From JAUWMI01 sp964630455 (GTDB lineage: Bacteria > Sumerlaeota > Sumerlaeia > MWCT01 > JAUWMI01), in assembly GCA_964630455.1 (NCBI GenBank), contig CAZVVA010000033.1:1-23406 (forward strand): DNA of 23,406 nucleotides, written 5' to 3'. Below the pieces are notes generated by a model. It had not been told where the DNA came from and ran no database searches. It saw only the letters and a list, made by a program, of their open reading frames with translations. Below are positions 1-8,702 of this stretch, piece after piece; the stretch's first letter is position 1; the number at the start of each line of letters is the position of its first letter. A program made the translations under genes and the position numbers.

Positions 1-22
1 GGGGCAATTCATGAATTGCCCC
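1..22. repeat. Perfect 22-bp palindrome at window edge
   Basis: The first 22 bases form a perfect inverted repeat with arms GGGGCAATTCA and TGAATTGCCCC. Such a self-complementary intergenic block 75 bases beyond the rsmD stop resembles a dispersed palindromic (REP-like) element. It could also be half of a larger structure cut by the window edge. There is no adjacent T-run, so it is not an obvious intrinsic terminator. Copy number in the genome cannot be judged here. Confidence 0.6.
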
Positions 23-97
23 TACAAATCTTACAGGCGCAATCTGTGCCATTGCGAATATCCTGCTTCAGTGCGAATTCGCCTGCTTTTTCTTAAT

Positions 98-676
98 TCA
101 GTCTGTCTTAGCACTGCAATGCATGCGGTAAAACCAAAGGACTGTGTCTCCGTAGTTTTTAGTTCTGAACAGGTGCAAGTCGCCGTAGTGCTTGTCCAGT
201 GTCTCGCGCTTTCCGATCTGCGCAATAACAATACCCTCTGGGGCAACAACCCGTAACCGTGCAAGCTGAATAAGGGTCTGATGGGCCAGGTTCTGCCCGT
301 AAGGCGGGCCAATGAAAATCAGATCAAATTGGCAAGCCGCTTTATCGAGGCGATGCAGGGCCCTTTGCACATCCGCTCGCATGACGTTAGACTGATTGTA
401 CAACTCCAAGGTACGCAGATTCTCTTTGATAATCCGTACACATGCGGCGTCCTGCTCAACAAAAGTACACGCAGCAGCACCACGGCTGAGCGCTTCGATC
501 CCCACACTGCCACTTCCCGCGAACAAGTCAAGAAACTCGCATGATCCGATGATAGAATCCAGAATGCTGAACAGAGCCTCTTTTATCCTTCCCAGCAAGG
601 GACGCGTGCCAAGCCCGCTGGGCGTTCTGAGGCGGGCTCCTTTTTTTGTGCCTCCAATGACCCTGAGATGCGGCAT
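98..676 (-). CDS. rsmD: 16S rRNA (guanine966-N2)-methyltransferase RsmD, with altered catalytic motif
   Basis: This is an RsmD-family methyltransferase, which in other bacteria methylates the N2 of G966 of 16S rRNA in the small subunit using S-adenosylmethionine. From the ATG at 676 the protein has 192 residues, the usual family length. It starts MPHLRVIGGTKKGARL and carries the SAM-binding motif DLFAGSGSVGIEA (residues 50-62). Two conserved positions are changed: the family motif D/N-PPY reads GPPY (G123-Y126), and the RPTxDR segment reads RPLLGR (G29). An in-frame ATG at 754 would add 26 residues that do not resemble the family, so I prefer 676, although no good ribosome site precedes either. 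It is the last minus-strand gene before the window edge. The fold assignment is secure; whether it is active is open. Confidence 0.88.
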   Translation of the reverse strand: MPHLRVIGGTKKGARLRTPSGLGTRPLLGRIKEALFSILDSIIGSCEFLDLFAGSGSVGIEALSRGAAACTFVEQDAACVRIIKENLRTLELYNQSNVMRADVQRALHRLDKAACQFDLIFIGPPYGQNLAHQTLIQLARLRVVAPEGIVIAQIGKRETLDKHYGDLHLFRTKNYGDTVLWFYRMHCSAKTD

Positions 677-872
677 GTTCGTGGTACGGTTTGGCCAAGT
701 CGCAGTGAATAATGTACTAAAAAATCTGCTTCCATCCCTTAGCGTAAAACGCATCTACAGCGCAAGGAGTTTATGGACAAGGCAGCCCAACGAAGAGACA
801 TCTGCTAGCTCGCCTGAGGCGGGCCAGCCTGAAGGCAATGCAGGCGGAACAGAATGAGCAGACAGGCAGCAC

Positions 873-902
873 AAAAAAACCGGGGGATCCAGGAGATCCC
901 CC
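873..902 (-). terminator. Intrinsic terminator of the Spy/CpxP-like gene
   Basis: Read on the minus strand, an 8-bp stem GGGGGATC / GATCCCCC with a 5-nt loop is followed by GG and seven Ts. It lies about 75 bases beyond the stop codon of the lipoprotein gene and in the same direction. It should separate that gene from rsmD transcription. Confidence 0.85.
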
Positions 903-976
903 AGTTGGAGTTGCAAGTGGGCTTTCCGCTGCTCTCAGGTTTATTCAGCTTCCAGGGCTTTGGGAGGCGCCGCAGG

Positions 977-1690
977 TTATTTCGGGCCAATTGGCGCCTG
1001 AGGAGCAGTACGAACCCTGGGAAACGGCGTGTTGAACCGGGAATAGCGTCCAGCATCTCCAGTGCGATATTGCGGGCCACGAGCTTCAAACGAACGCTGT
1101 GCAGCACGCCGGACGGGCCGTTGTCTCTCCAATTGCGGTTCACTCATCCGGTCGCGCATCCTCTGCTGCTGATTTAATCTTTGAAACACTTGTCCGCGAT
1201 CCCGGCGATGCATCCTATCCCGAACCGGCTCGTATAAATCCGCTCGACGTGAGCGAGCCTTGCTAACCTTGGCGCGAATCCGACGCTTGAGAACCTGCTT
1301 GATCTTCTGTCGCTGCTCAGGAGTCAACTGATCTTTCGCAAACAGCAAATGATGAACTCTGGTCTTGTGTATCTGCGTTTGCAGATCATATATCTTCTCA
1401 ATCGTCTTATCAACTTCCGCCTTGTCAGACTTTTCTTGCTCCATAAGCTCCCGCAGCTTTAGCCGGGCTGCGCGTAACTGGCCGTGCAGCTCTGCAACTT
1501 CCTGTTGCGTTTCGTAGCGTTTATCCCTGAGCGCCTGAACCGTCTTATCGGGAAGATCCACTTTCTTGATGACAGCGTCATCGCCCCACCAGCCCTGGGC
1601 ACTTGATGTCTGCCAGCACCCAATCAGAGCGCTTCCTGCAACTACCAGTGTAATCACCACTATGAGCTTTGCTGTAGAGAAGTTGAACAT
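977..1690 (-). CDS. Spy/CpxP-like periplasmic lipoprotein with a basic, Arg/Gln-rich tail
   Basis: This 237-residue protein begins with a hydrophobic signal segment ending in a lipobox-like LIGC (Cys25), so it is probably a lipoprotein. Residues about 55-125 are strongly helical and charged (coiled-coil-like). They are followed by LTPEQRQKIKQVLKRR, matching the LTxxQ motif of the Spy/CpxP/ZraP group of periplasmic stress chaperones and metal-response proteins. The last 100 residues are unusually rich in Arg and Gln, which is longer and more basic than typical family members. Translation starts after an extended ribosome site (1697-1706). It is transcribed divergently from the RNase G gene and ends at its own terminator. 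The family assignment rests on one motif plus overall architecture, so the function (envelope stress, metal or RNA/acid polymer binding) is inference. Confidence 0.65.
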   Translation of the reverse strand: MFNFSTAKLIVVITLVVAGSALIGCWQTSSAQGWWGDDAVIKKVDLPDKTVQALRDKRYETQQEVAELHGQLRAARLKLRELMEQEKSDKAEVDKTIEKIYDLQTQIHKTRVHHLLFAKDQLTPEQRQKIKQVLKRRIRAKVSKARSRRADLYEPVRDRMHRRDRGQVFQRLNQQQRMRDRMSEPQLERQRPVRRAAQRSFEARGPQYRTGDAGRYSRFNTPFPRVRTAPQAPIGPK

Positions 1691-1696
1691 GTTTCA

Positions 1697-1706
1697 TCAC
1701 CTCCTT
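1697..1706 (-). promoter_or_regulatory. Extended Shine-Dalgarno site of the Spy/CpxP-like gene
   Basis: On the minus strand AAGGAGGTGA lies 6 bases before the ATG at 1690. It is a full ten-base complement of the usual 16S rRNA 3' end, far stronger than other ribosome sites in the window, and fixes the start codon. It suggests a protein made in large amounts. Confidence 0.85.
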
Positions 1707-2244
1707 GCTGATATATATTGCCTTTCAAAAGAGGAGTATGTGCAAGAAAGGTGCCACAACTGCCGGGATGAAGCCGTGGTCTACCTGAATGGCAAATTGA
1801 GCCACTTTCGGCTTCCATTGTATCCCACTGGCTGGAGGTAGTAGTGATAACATGTCAGGTGAGATTCTGAGCTATAAGTCTTTATATATCAATGTGATGA
1901 TTCTTAAGGACTCACTCCGTGTTTTCATGGCAATTGGTCTGGAAAATCAGGAGAGAGAATACTTGCTTTCTTCTGCTGGCTTCCGAGCAGACTAAATAGG
2001 GAACCGTTTTGAAATGTACAAAATGGTACAAAGTATTCTTGGGACTGTCCGAAATGAGAATAATACACCACAAAGCGACTTGCAGCGGAAGGGGTAAACA
2101 TTACGAGCCTAGCGGTGACTATTAAAATAACTTCGCAGAGAAAGGGGCGCCGTTTCAGGTAATTGTTAATTATCCGAGAGCATCGCTCTCATACTGTCTT
2201 TTGCGATAACAAATCATCGATCAACATACCTAGAAAATTTGTCA
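1707..2244. other. Long divergent intergenic region, no gene recognised
   Basis: About 540 bases between the divergent lipoprotein and RNase G genes hold no convincing reading frame. I see a short perfect hairpin GAGAGC-ATC-GCTCTC at 2176-2190 without a T-run, and a short tandem of GTACAAA units at about 2017-2031. Promoter elements of the minus-strand gene should lie near 1710-1760, where TATATAT occurs, but no well spaced -35/-10 pair stands out. Confidence 0.5.
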
Positions 2245-2272
2245 TTGCTTAAGGCAAAAAAACGAGTATAGT
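2245..2272 (+). promoter_or_regulatory. Likely sigma-70-type promoter of the RNase G gene
   Basis: TTGCTT and TATAGT are separated by 16 bases, about 70 bases before the start codon. Spacing and sequence fit a housekeeping promoter. This would give a leader of roughly 65 bases containing the hairpin at 2296-2311. Confidence 0.5.
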
Positions 2273-2295
2273 CTCTATTTGAACCAGTGCAGATA

Positions 2296-2311
2296 CTCTG
2301 AGAAATCAGAG
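2296..2311 (+). promoter_or_regulatory. Leader hairpin with GAAA tetraloop before RNase G
   Basis: CTCTGA and TCAGAG form a perfect 6-bp stem closed by a GAAA tetraloop inside the predicted leader, about 20 bases before the ribosome site GGGGAG. RNase E autoregulates through leader hairpins in Escherichia coli; a similar role here is only inferred. Confidence 0.4.
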
Positions 2312-2343
2312 GTTATCAAAGTCTATTGTTGGGGAGCTGAGTG

Positions 2344-3891
2344 ATGGTGGGTATGTTTAAGCAGGTGCTCGTCAACGTCGAAGATACTGAGATTCGCGTC
2401 GCATACCTTGAGGATTCAGAGCTTGTAGAACTGCACATTGAATCTTTCGAGGAGCGCTCACTTGTAGGAAATCTGTATAAAGGAGTAGTTGAGGACATTG
2501 TGCCTGGGCTGCATGCGGCTTTTGTAGATATCGGACTAGAGCGCCGCGCATTTCTTCACTTTTCTGATTTCCATCCGGAATTTCAGATTGACGGCAAATC
2601 GTGCAGGCCCTCGTTATTCAAGCGGTTTCGCAAACGCCTCGGTTCCGCCGACAGTGGCCAGACTTCTACTCACGGCAAGCCACCTCGTACCGAAGAGGCG
2701 CTCCATAAAGGCCAGCACCTGCTTGTCCAGGTGATCAAGGAAGCAATTGGCGAGAAGGCGTGTCGCGTGACGACCAACGCATCGCTACCCGGGCGATACC
2801 TTGTGTTGCTCCCCTTTGCGCGCCAGAGGGGTGGGGTATCGCGAAAAATCACCGACATTCAAGAGCGGGAGCGGCTTAAGAAGATTCTGAATGAGATTCG
2901 TACAGGCAATATGGGATTTATTATTAGAACTGTTGGATATGCGGCTACAGGGGGTGAGATTAAGCGAGATGTCGGATTTTTGCAAAAAAAGTGGAGCGCG
3001 ATTGTACGTGAATTTCTCCGCGCTACTCCTCCTGCGCTCGTTTACAATGAGCACGATATCATATACCGCCTTGTGCGGGATGTCCTGCGCACCGACATCT
3101 CGGAGATCCTTATTGATTCACAGCAACATATGCGTATTCTCCAGAGCGCTTTGCGTCAGTTGCTGCCCGCCTTGAAATCGCGCGTGCGATTGTTCACAAA
3201 GAAGACAAATTTGTTTCACGAGCATGGCGTGGAAAAGCAAATTCAGAAGGTGCTGCAGCGCAAGGTCTGGCTAAAAAGTGGGGGCTATTTAATTTTTGAC
3301 GAAGCCGAGGCCCTGGCTGCGATTGACGTGAATACTGGAAAGTATGTGGGCAGGAAAGACCAGGAAGAGACAATTCTGCAGACGAATATGGAGGCTGCGC
3401 AGGTTATCGCCCGTCAGCTGCGGCTGCGCGACATCGGCGGAATTATTGTGATTGATTTTATTGACATGGCCACCAAGGCTAATCGCAATAAGGTATTTCA
3501 GGAATTTCGTAAGCATCTTAAAAGGGATCGCTCCAAGCTGACGCTCTTACCCTTCAGCCGCTTTGGCCTGCTAGAAATGACACGCAAACGCGTCAAGCAA
3601 AGCCTGAAAAACATTATTTATACGGATTGCCCATATTGCAGTGGCTCCGGGAAGATTCTTGCAAAGAGCCAAATCTGGCGCAACATAAAGTATGAAGTGC
3701 TGAAGACGGTTCAGAACGAAAAACCGGTACGTGCCGTGACAGTCACCACGCATCCGGAAATCAGGAAATACGTGGAGACAGAAGTCCGCGATTCGCTATC
3801 ACATCTCCAGAAGCGTCTTAAGGTCCGAGTGATCTTTAGAACATCTGGTACATACCACTATGAGCACTTTGACGTGCGACCGGGGGAGTAG
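2344..3891 (+). CDS. rng: Ribonuclease G/E family endoribonuclease
   Basis: This is an RNase E/G-type endoribonuclease, a cytoplasmic enzyme for rRNA maturation and mRNA decay. With the ATG at 2344 (ribosome site GGGGAG 8 bases upstream; a GTG at 2341 and an ATG at 2353 are alternatives) it has 515 residues, the RNase G length, and lacks the long scaffold tail of RNase E. An S1 RNA-binding segment begins near residue 38 (GNLYKGVVEDIVPGLHAAFV). The two metal-binding aspartates are present in AIDVNTG (D328) and VIDFIDM (D371), 43 residues apart as in the E. coli enzyme. The zinc-link CPYC (C429/C432) is followed by the SGSGK turn. It is followed at 125 bases by dnaE. Confidence 0.95.
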   Translation: MVGMFKQVLVNVEDTEIRVAYLEDSELVELHIESFEERSLVGNLYKGVVEDIVPGLHAAFVDIGLERRAFLHFSDFHPEFQIDGKSCRPSLFKRFRKRLGSADSGQTSTHGKPPRTEEALHKGQHLLVQVIKEAIGEKACRVTTNASLPGRYLVLLPFARQRGGVSRKITDIQERERLKKILNEIRTGNMGFIIRTVGYAATGGEIKRDVGFLQKKWSAIVREFLRATPPALVYNEHDIIYRLVRDVLRTDISEILIDSQQHMRILQSALRQLLPALKSRVRLFTKKTNLFHEHGVEKQIQKVLQRKVWLKSGGYLIFDEAEALAAIDVNTGKYVGRKDQEETILQTNMEAAQVIARQLRLRDIGGIIVIDFIDMATKANRNKVFQEFRKHLKRDRSKLTLLPFSRFGLLEMTRKRVKQSLKNIIYTDCPYCSGSGKILAKSQIWRNIKYEVLKTVQNEKPVRAVTVTTHPEIRKYVETEVRDSLSHLQKRLKVRVIFRTSGTYHYEHFDVRPGE

Positions 3892-3956
3892 TGGGCAACG
3901 GGCAGCCCCTGCAGTGAATCATCAGGATGCTCCATCGGATCTGGCAAACATAATCC

Positions 3957-3979
3957 ATCCAGGTAACATATGCCTGGAT
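3957..3979 (+). other. Inverted repeat in the RNase G-dnaE gap
   Basis: ATCCAGG and CCTGGAT form a 7-bp stem with a 9-base loop, 37 bases before dnaE. No T-run follows, so termination is not indicated. It may be a processing or protein-binding site, or chance. Confidence 0.3.
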
Positions 3980-4016
3980 TCGTGCAACTGAAATACTCAG
4001 CTACCGGGACTCTCGC

Positions 4017-7000
4017 ATGAAATCACTGGAATTTGTTCATCTGCACGTGCACAGTGAATACAGCCTGCTTGACGGCGCATGTCGCTTAGATCCGCTGTGT
4101 CGGAGGATTCGCGACTTAGGGATGCCTGCGGTTGGCATAACTGACCATGGGAATCTTTTTGGCGCCATCGAATTCTATAAGACCGCTGCAGTACACGGGA
4201 TAAAGCCAATCATTGGCGGTGAGTTCTACTTTGCCCCAACCAGCCGCCTTGATAGAGCGCTGCAGGAGAAAAAGGCAGCCCAGCACATCATTCTGCTCGC
4301 CAAAGATTACACCGGCTACCTCAATCTCATTAAGCTATCTTCCCTCGCATTTACCGAAGGATTTTACTACAAGCCCCGAATTGATTGGGAGCTGCTTGAG
4401 CGCTACCATGAGGGCCTGATCGGACTGTCGGCGTGTCTGAAAAGCCCGATTGCCGAAGCCATTATTGACCGCCGCGAGAAGCTTGCCAATCAGCTTGTGG
4501 AGAGGTTCAAACAGATTCTCGGGCCTGAGAATTTCTTTCTGGAGCTTATGGATCAGGGGCTGGCGGAACAGAAAACCGTAAATCGGGCAAAACTGCAGCT
4601 TGCCAAGAAGCACGGGGTACGGCTGGTAGCAACGAACGACTGCCATTACCTCCATAAAGAAGATGCGGAGATTCATGACATCTTGCTGTGCATTCAAACC
4701 GGCAAGACAATTGACGAACAAAAACGATTCAAATTTGCATCTGACCAGTTTTACGTGAAAAGTGCCGAGGAGATGAACAGGCTTTTTGGCGAAGTACCCG
4801 AGGCTATTAGTAACACTGTCCGGATTGCCGAGCGCTGCAATGTGAGCATCCCATTCCGTCAGAAATTGCTGCCTCAGTATCATCCGCCTGATGGGAAAAC
4901 GCCCGGGAATTATCTACGCGAATTGGTGTATGCGGGCCTAGAGAAGCGCTATCCAACAATTACGGACGAACATCGCCAGCGCGTTGAGAAAGAGCTAGGC
5001 GTTATCAGTGAGATGGGATTCGAATCGTACTTTCTCATCGTATGGGACTTTGTGCGTTTTGCGAAGGAGAACCACATTCCCGTTGGCCCGGGACGTGGTT
5101 CTGCTGCCGGAAGCCTGGCTTCTTACGCCTTGGGCATTACCGACATTGACCCGCTTAGCCACGGGCTGATTTTCGAACGTTTCCTCAACATCGGCCGGGT
5201 AACAATGCCGGACTTCGACGTTGACTTCTGTTACGAAAAGCGTGGCCGCGTCATCAACTACGTCAAGCAAAAATACGGCGAGAAGAACGTGGCACAAATT
5301 ATCACCTTCGGCACAATGAAGGCGAAGAATGCGGTGCGCGACGTAGGCCGGGCACTTGCGATTCCTCTCGGCATTGTTGACCGCATCGCCAAGCTCATTC
5401 CAGATAACACACCTCTGGCCGCCGCACTGCGCGAGGTTAAAGAACTGCGCGAGGCAAGCAAGGAAGATGCAACTGTAGAAAAACTACTCCGGGTTGCTCA
5501 GGCGCTCGAGGGGACCGTCCGCCATGTCTCAACTCACGCAGCCGGCGTCGTCATAGCCGACTGTGACCTGTCTGACATTGTACCCATCTATCGCAGTCCA
5601 ACGGAAAATGAAATCGCCACTCAGTATACCATGAAACAAGTAGAAGAGATCGGGTTGCTAAAGATTGACTTCCTGGGCCTGAAAAATCTGACGATTATAG
5701 AGAATACTGTTGACCAAGTTAAAAAGACTCGTGGCGTTGACGTTGATTGGAAAACTCTCCCATTGGACGACCCGAAGACATATGCTCTGCTGCAGTCGGG
5801 AAGGACGTTCGGCATCTTCCAGCTGGAAAGTAGTGGGATGCGCGACCTCGTGAAAAAGCTCGCGCCTGAGACCTTTGAGGATCTTGTAGCACTGCTCGCG
5901 CTCTATCGGCCAGGCCCACTGGGCAGTGGTATGGTGGACGACTTTATCTCACGTAAGCAAGGACGTAAAGAGATCATCTACGACCATCCACTGCTTGAGC
6001 CGATTCTCAAGGAGACCTACGGCATTATTCTTTATCAAGAGCAGGTGACGCAGATTGCTCATGTGCTGGCAAAATTTGCGCTGAGCGAGGGTGACTTGCT
6101 TCGGCGCGCCATGGGAAAGAAGATCCGTGATGAAATGGCAGCACAAAAGACGAATTTCGTTGATCGGGCTGCGAAGAACGGAGTTGACCGCGTGGTGGGG
6201 GAGAAAATTTTTGACCGTATGGAATACTTCGCTGGCTATGGGTTTAATAAATCTCACAGTGCCGCTTATGCGCTGATCACTTTCCGGACTGCGTACTTGA
6301 AAGCTCACTTTCCCATGGAGTACATGGCAGCGCTGATGACCAGCGAAATCGGGGACAATGAAAAGCTTGGTATGTACATCGGCGTATGCAAGGAAATGGG
6401 AATCAAGATTCTGCCTCCGGATGTTAATGAATCGTACGCCAATTTTGCTGTAGTTGGTGAGGACATTCGGTTCGGGCTGGTCGCTGTGAAGAACGTCGGC
6501 GAGTCAGCAGTAAACGCCATTGTTGACGCACGCCGCTCAGGAGAGCTGTTCAGTGATTTTCAGGACTTCTGCATGCGTGTGGATCTCACAGCCCTGAATG
6601 CGCGGATGCTGGAAGCGCTAATTCGGTGCGGCGCATTTGACTCGCTCGGAGCATATCGCTCGCAGCTGCTTCAGATTCTTCCCGAAGTGCTGGAGATCGC
6701 CACGGCCTACCAGCACGATAAGCAGGCTGGCCAATCAACACTCTTTGATCTCATGGACCAGTGCCCGGGGGGAGGAGCAGATCAAAAAACCTGTCTTCCC
6801 ACCATTCCTGACTGGACCACGAAGGAGAAACTCCAGAATGAAAAGGATCTAGTCGGGTTCTATATCACTGGGCATCCGCTTGACCGCTTTCTGGTAGATC
6901 TCCATTCGTTCAGCACGTTCACGTCGCAGGAGCTCAAGAAACGCAAAGCAAAAACCGATGTCCAGATGGTTGGCATCATAACAAAGGTATCGCCCAAGCT

Positions 7001-7457
7001 GGATAGGCATGGTAAGACGATGGCATTCGTCCGGCTGGAAGATTATGAAGGGATGGTTGAGCTGCTGATATTCCACGAGGCCTACGAAAAGTATCGCAAG
7101 TTTCTTTCAGTAAATAACGTTATCTGGGTAAAGGGCGTGGTGAACACGCGAAACGGTGAACACAAAATTCAAGTGTCAGAGATTCGTTTGCCTGAAGAAG
7201 TGCGGCAGAAATTGACCAGGGTCGTGGACATCCACCTTATACTATCGGACATCAATGAGGCGTGCCTTGCGGAGCTACATGGGATCTTGTCCAGGCACAA
7301 AGGCCACTGCAAGGTGCGCATTACGGTCGAACGCCCCGGAATTGGTAATGTAGGAATCCTTGCAGGGACGCACTATCAGGTAGAGCCATCGGACGAGCTT
7401 GTCAAGGACCTGGATGCATTGCACATGCAAAAGGTGTTGACGTTCTCGCAGAATTGA
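4017..7457 (+). CDS. dnaE: DNA polymerase III alpha subunit (DnaE)
   Basis: This is the replicative DNA polymerase catalytic subunit, 1146 residues, of the DnaE1 type. An N-terminal PHP domain shows HLHVHSEYSLLDG (H8, H10, H12) and TDHGN (H44), with further ligand candidates in SACLKS and NDCHYL, so its metal site looks largely intact. The palm carries PDFDVDFC with catalytic D401 and D403, and the third aspartate in IDFLGLKNL (D551). The fingers/beta-binding region follows, and near residues 980-1060 an OB-fold segment begins VQMVGIITKVSPK. The residue spacing closely matches E. coli DnaE. No strong ribosome site precedes the ATG, so translation may be modest. It sits between RNase G and accA on the same strand. 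Confidence 0.98.
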   Translation: MKSLEFVHLHVHSEYSLLDGACRLDPLCRRIRDLGMPAVGITDHGNLFGAIEFYKTAAVHGIKPIIGGEFYFAPTSRLDRALQEKKAAQHIILLAKDYTGYLNLIKLSSLAFTEGFYYKPRIDWELLERYHEGLIGLSACLKSPIAEAIIDRREKLANQLVERFKQILGPENFFLELMDQGLAEQKTVNRAKLQLAKKHGVRLVATNDCHYLHKEDAEIHDILLCIQTGKTIDEQKRFKFASDQFYVKSAEEMNRLFGEVPEAISNTVRIAERCNVSIPFRQKLLPQYHPPDGKTPGNYLRELVYAGLEKRYPTITDEHRQRVEKELGVISEMGFESYFLIVWDFVRFAKENHIPVGPGRGSAAGSLASYALGITDIDPLSHGLIFERFLNIGRVTMPDFDVDFCYEKRGRVINYVKQKYGEKNVAQIITFGTMKAKNAVRDVGRALAIPLGIVDRIAKLIPDNTPLAAALREVKELREASKEDATVEKLLRVAQALEGTVRHVSTHAAGVVIADCDLSDIVPIYRSPTENEIATQYTMKQVEEIGLLKIDFLGLKNLTIIENTVDQVKKTRGVDVDWKTLPLDDPKTYALLQSGRTFGIFQLESSGMRDLVKKLAPETFEDLVALLALYRPGPLGSGMVDDFISRKQGRKEIIYDHPLLEPILKETYGIILYQEQVTQIAHVLAKFALSEGDLLRRAMGKKIRDEMAAQKTNFVDRAAKNGVDRVVGEKIFDRMEYFAGYGFNKSHSAAYALITFRTAYLKAHFPMEYMAALMTSEIGDNEKLGMYIGVCKEMGIKILPPDVNESYANFAVVGEDIRFGLVAVKNVGESAVNAIVDARRSGELFSDFQDFCMRVDLTALNARMLEALIRCGAFDSLGAYRSQLLQILPEVLEIATAYQHDKQAGQSTLFDLMDQCPGGGADQKTCLPTIPDWTTKEKLQNEKDLVGFYITGHPLDRFLVDLHSFSTFTSQELKKRKAKTDVQMVGIITKVSPKLDRHGKTMAFVRLEDYEGMVELLIFHEAYEKYRKFLSVNNVIWVKGVVNTRNGEHKIQVSEIRLPEEVRQKLTRVVDIHLILSDINEACLAELHGILSRHKGHCKVRITVERPGIGNVGILAGTHYQVEPSDELVKDLDALHMQKVLTFSQN

Positions 7458-7477
7458 GATACAAGGCATGTTCATTT

Positions 7478-7535
7478 AGTTGGGCGCGCGAAACATATTT
7501 GGAACTGTTGGGGTTTCTCATGAAACTGCCCAACT
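7478..7535 (+). promoter_or_regulatory. Potentially structured leader before accA
   Basis: AGTTGGGC (7478-7485) and GCCCAACT (7528-7535) can pair over 8 bp, enclosing a smaller hairpin GTTTC-TCAT-GAAAC (7513-7526). The element sits between dnaE and accA, about 60 bases before the first possible accA start. There is no T-run, so it does not look like a terminator for dnaE. Its role is unknown. Confidence 0.35.
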
Positions 7536-7592
7536 GGCCCTGAAAATTGGTGTGAATTGAAAAGGTAGGGGTGGCGCCATCTCAGTATAAGA

Positions 7593-8585
7593 ATGAACTC
7601 CCATTCTGCTCGCGAGGTAATGAAGGTTATGGCCCTATCGAGTTTTGATTTTGAAAAGCCTGTTGTTGAGCTAGAACAGAAGATCGAGCATCTCCAGGCA
7701 AAGGAAAGCACGAATCCCGCGGTACGTAAGGAGCTGGAAGGATTAGAAGCACAGCTGCAAGAGACCAAGAAGCAAATTTACGAAAATCTTACACCGTGGC
7801 AGCGGGTGCAACTGGCCAGACACATCGCTCGGCCGCATTCGCTTGACTACATCTCCCTCCTTTTCTCGGATTGGATGGAGCTACACGGGGATCGCACTTT
7901 TGCTGACGATCCGGCTGTTGTATGCGGCTTTGCCCATTTTAACGGGGCGTCTTTGGCTGTCATCGGCCAACAGAAGGGCAAGGACACCAAGGAGAACCTG
8001 GCACGCAACTTTGCGATGATGCACCCTGAGGGCTATCGCAAGGCGCTTCGTATTATGAAACTCGCCGATAAATTTGCCCTGCCCATAGTCGTTCTCATAG
8101 ATACGCCTGGTGCGTATCCGGGCATCGGAGCAGAAGAACGGGGGCAAGCGGAGGCAATCGCGCGCAACATTAAAGAAATGGCTCTACTACGGGTGCCCAT
8201 CATTGTCATCATTATTGGTGAGGGCGCCAGTGGAGGAGCCCTGGGTGTTGGCCTTGGCGACGTCGTGCTGATGCTGGAGAACGCGTGGTATTGCGTGATT
8301 TCGCCTGAGGGGTGTGCCTCGATTCTCTGGCGCGACCGTGCAATGGCGCCGCAATCCGCAGAGGCCTTGAAGCTAACAGCGCGGGATTTAATCAAGCTAA
8401 AGGTAGTTGACGAAGTGATTCCTGAGCCCCTCGGCGGGGCTCATCGGAACCCCGAAGAGGCTGCGAAGAACATCAGAGTCGCATTGCAAAAACATCTCGC
8501 TATTCTGACCAAAAAGACCCCAACGCAACTTCAGGCTGACCGGTTTGCAAAGTATCGCTCTATGGGCGTTGTGATTGAGAAGTAG
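7593..8585 (+). CDS. accA: Acetyl-CoA carboxylase carboxyltransferase subunit alpha
   Basis: AccA pairs with AccD to transfer the carboxyl group from biotin to acetyl-CoA, the first committed step of fatty acid synthesis in the cytoplasm. The protein shows the family start FDFEKPVVELEQKI, then a helical stretch, GDRTFADDPAVVCG, and the crotonase-fold core with LIDTPGAYPGIGAEERGQ, GEGASGGALGVG and SPEGCASILWRD. Length is 330 residues from 7593. In-frame ATGs at 7620 and 7629 would trim 9 or 12 residues; the family usually begins only a few residues before FDFEKP, so 7620 or 7629 may be the real start. No ribosome site decides it. AccD is not in the window. Confidence 0.96.
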   Translation: MNSHSAREVMKVMALSSFDFEKPVVELEQKIEHLQAKESTNPAVRKELEGLEAQLQETKKQIYENLTPWQRVQLARHIARPHSLDYISLLFSDWMELHGDRTFADDPAVVCGFAHFNGASLAVIGQQKGKDTKENLARNFAMMHPEGYRKALRIMKLADKFALPIVVLIDTPGAYPGIGAEERGQAEAIARNIKEMALLRVPIIVIIIGEGASGGALGVGLGDVVLMLENAWYCVISPEGCASILWRDRAMAPQSAEALKLTARDLIKLKVVDEVIPEPLGGAHRNPEEAAKNIRVALQKHLAILTKKTPTQLQADRFAKYRSMGVVIEK

Positions 8586-8702
8586 ACCAGAAGCAAGGTC
8601 GTTTCCAACTCCTCTCCCATAGAGACGTTGAGAGCTTGCTTTGCATAAAGGCAAATGAGCCCGGAACGCTAATGGCTGAATTTACAAACAAAGGCAACTC
8701 CC

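Noticed and set aside
612..647. Plus-strand hairpin AGCCCGC/GCGGGCT followed by seven Ts
   Set aside because: It lies inside rsmD on the opposite strand, has a 13-base loop and encodes conserved RsmD residues, so it is best explained as coding sequence. An antisense terminator is not excluded.
1738..1788. Sixteen-codon frame beginning MCKKGATTAG
   Set aside because: The GAGGAG site is only one base from the ATG and there is no support beyond length, so I do not call a peptide.
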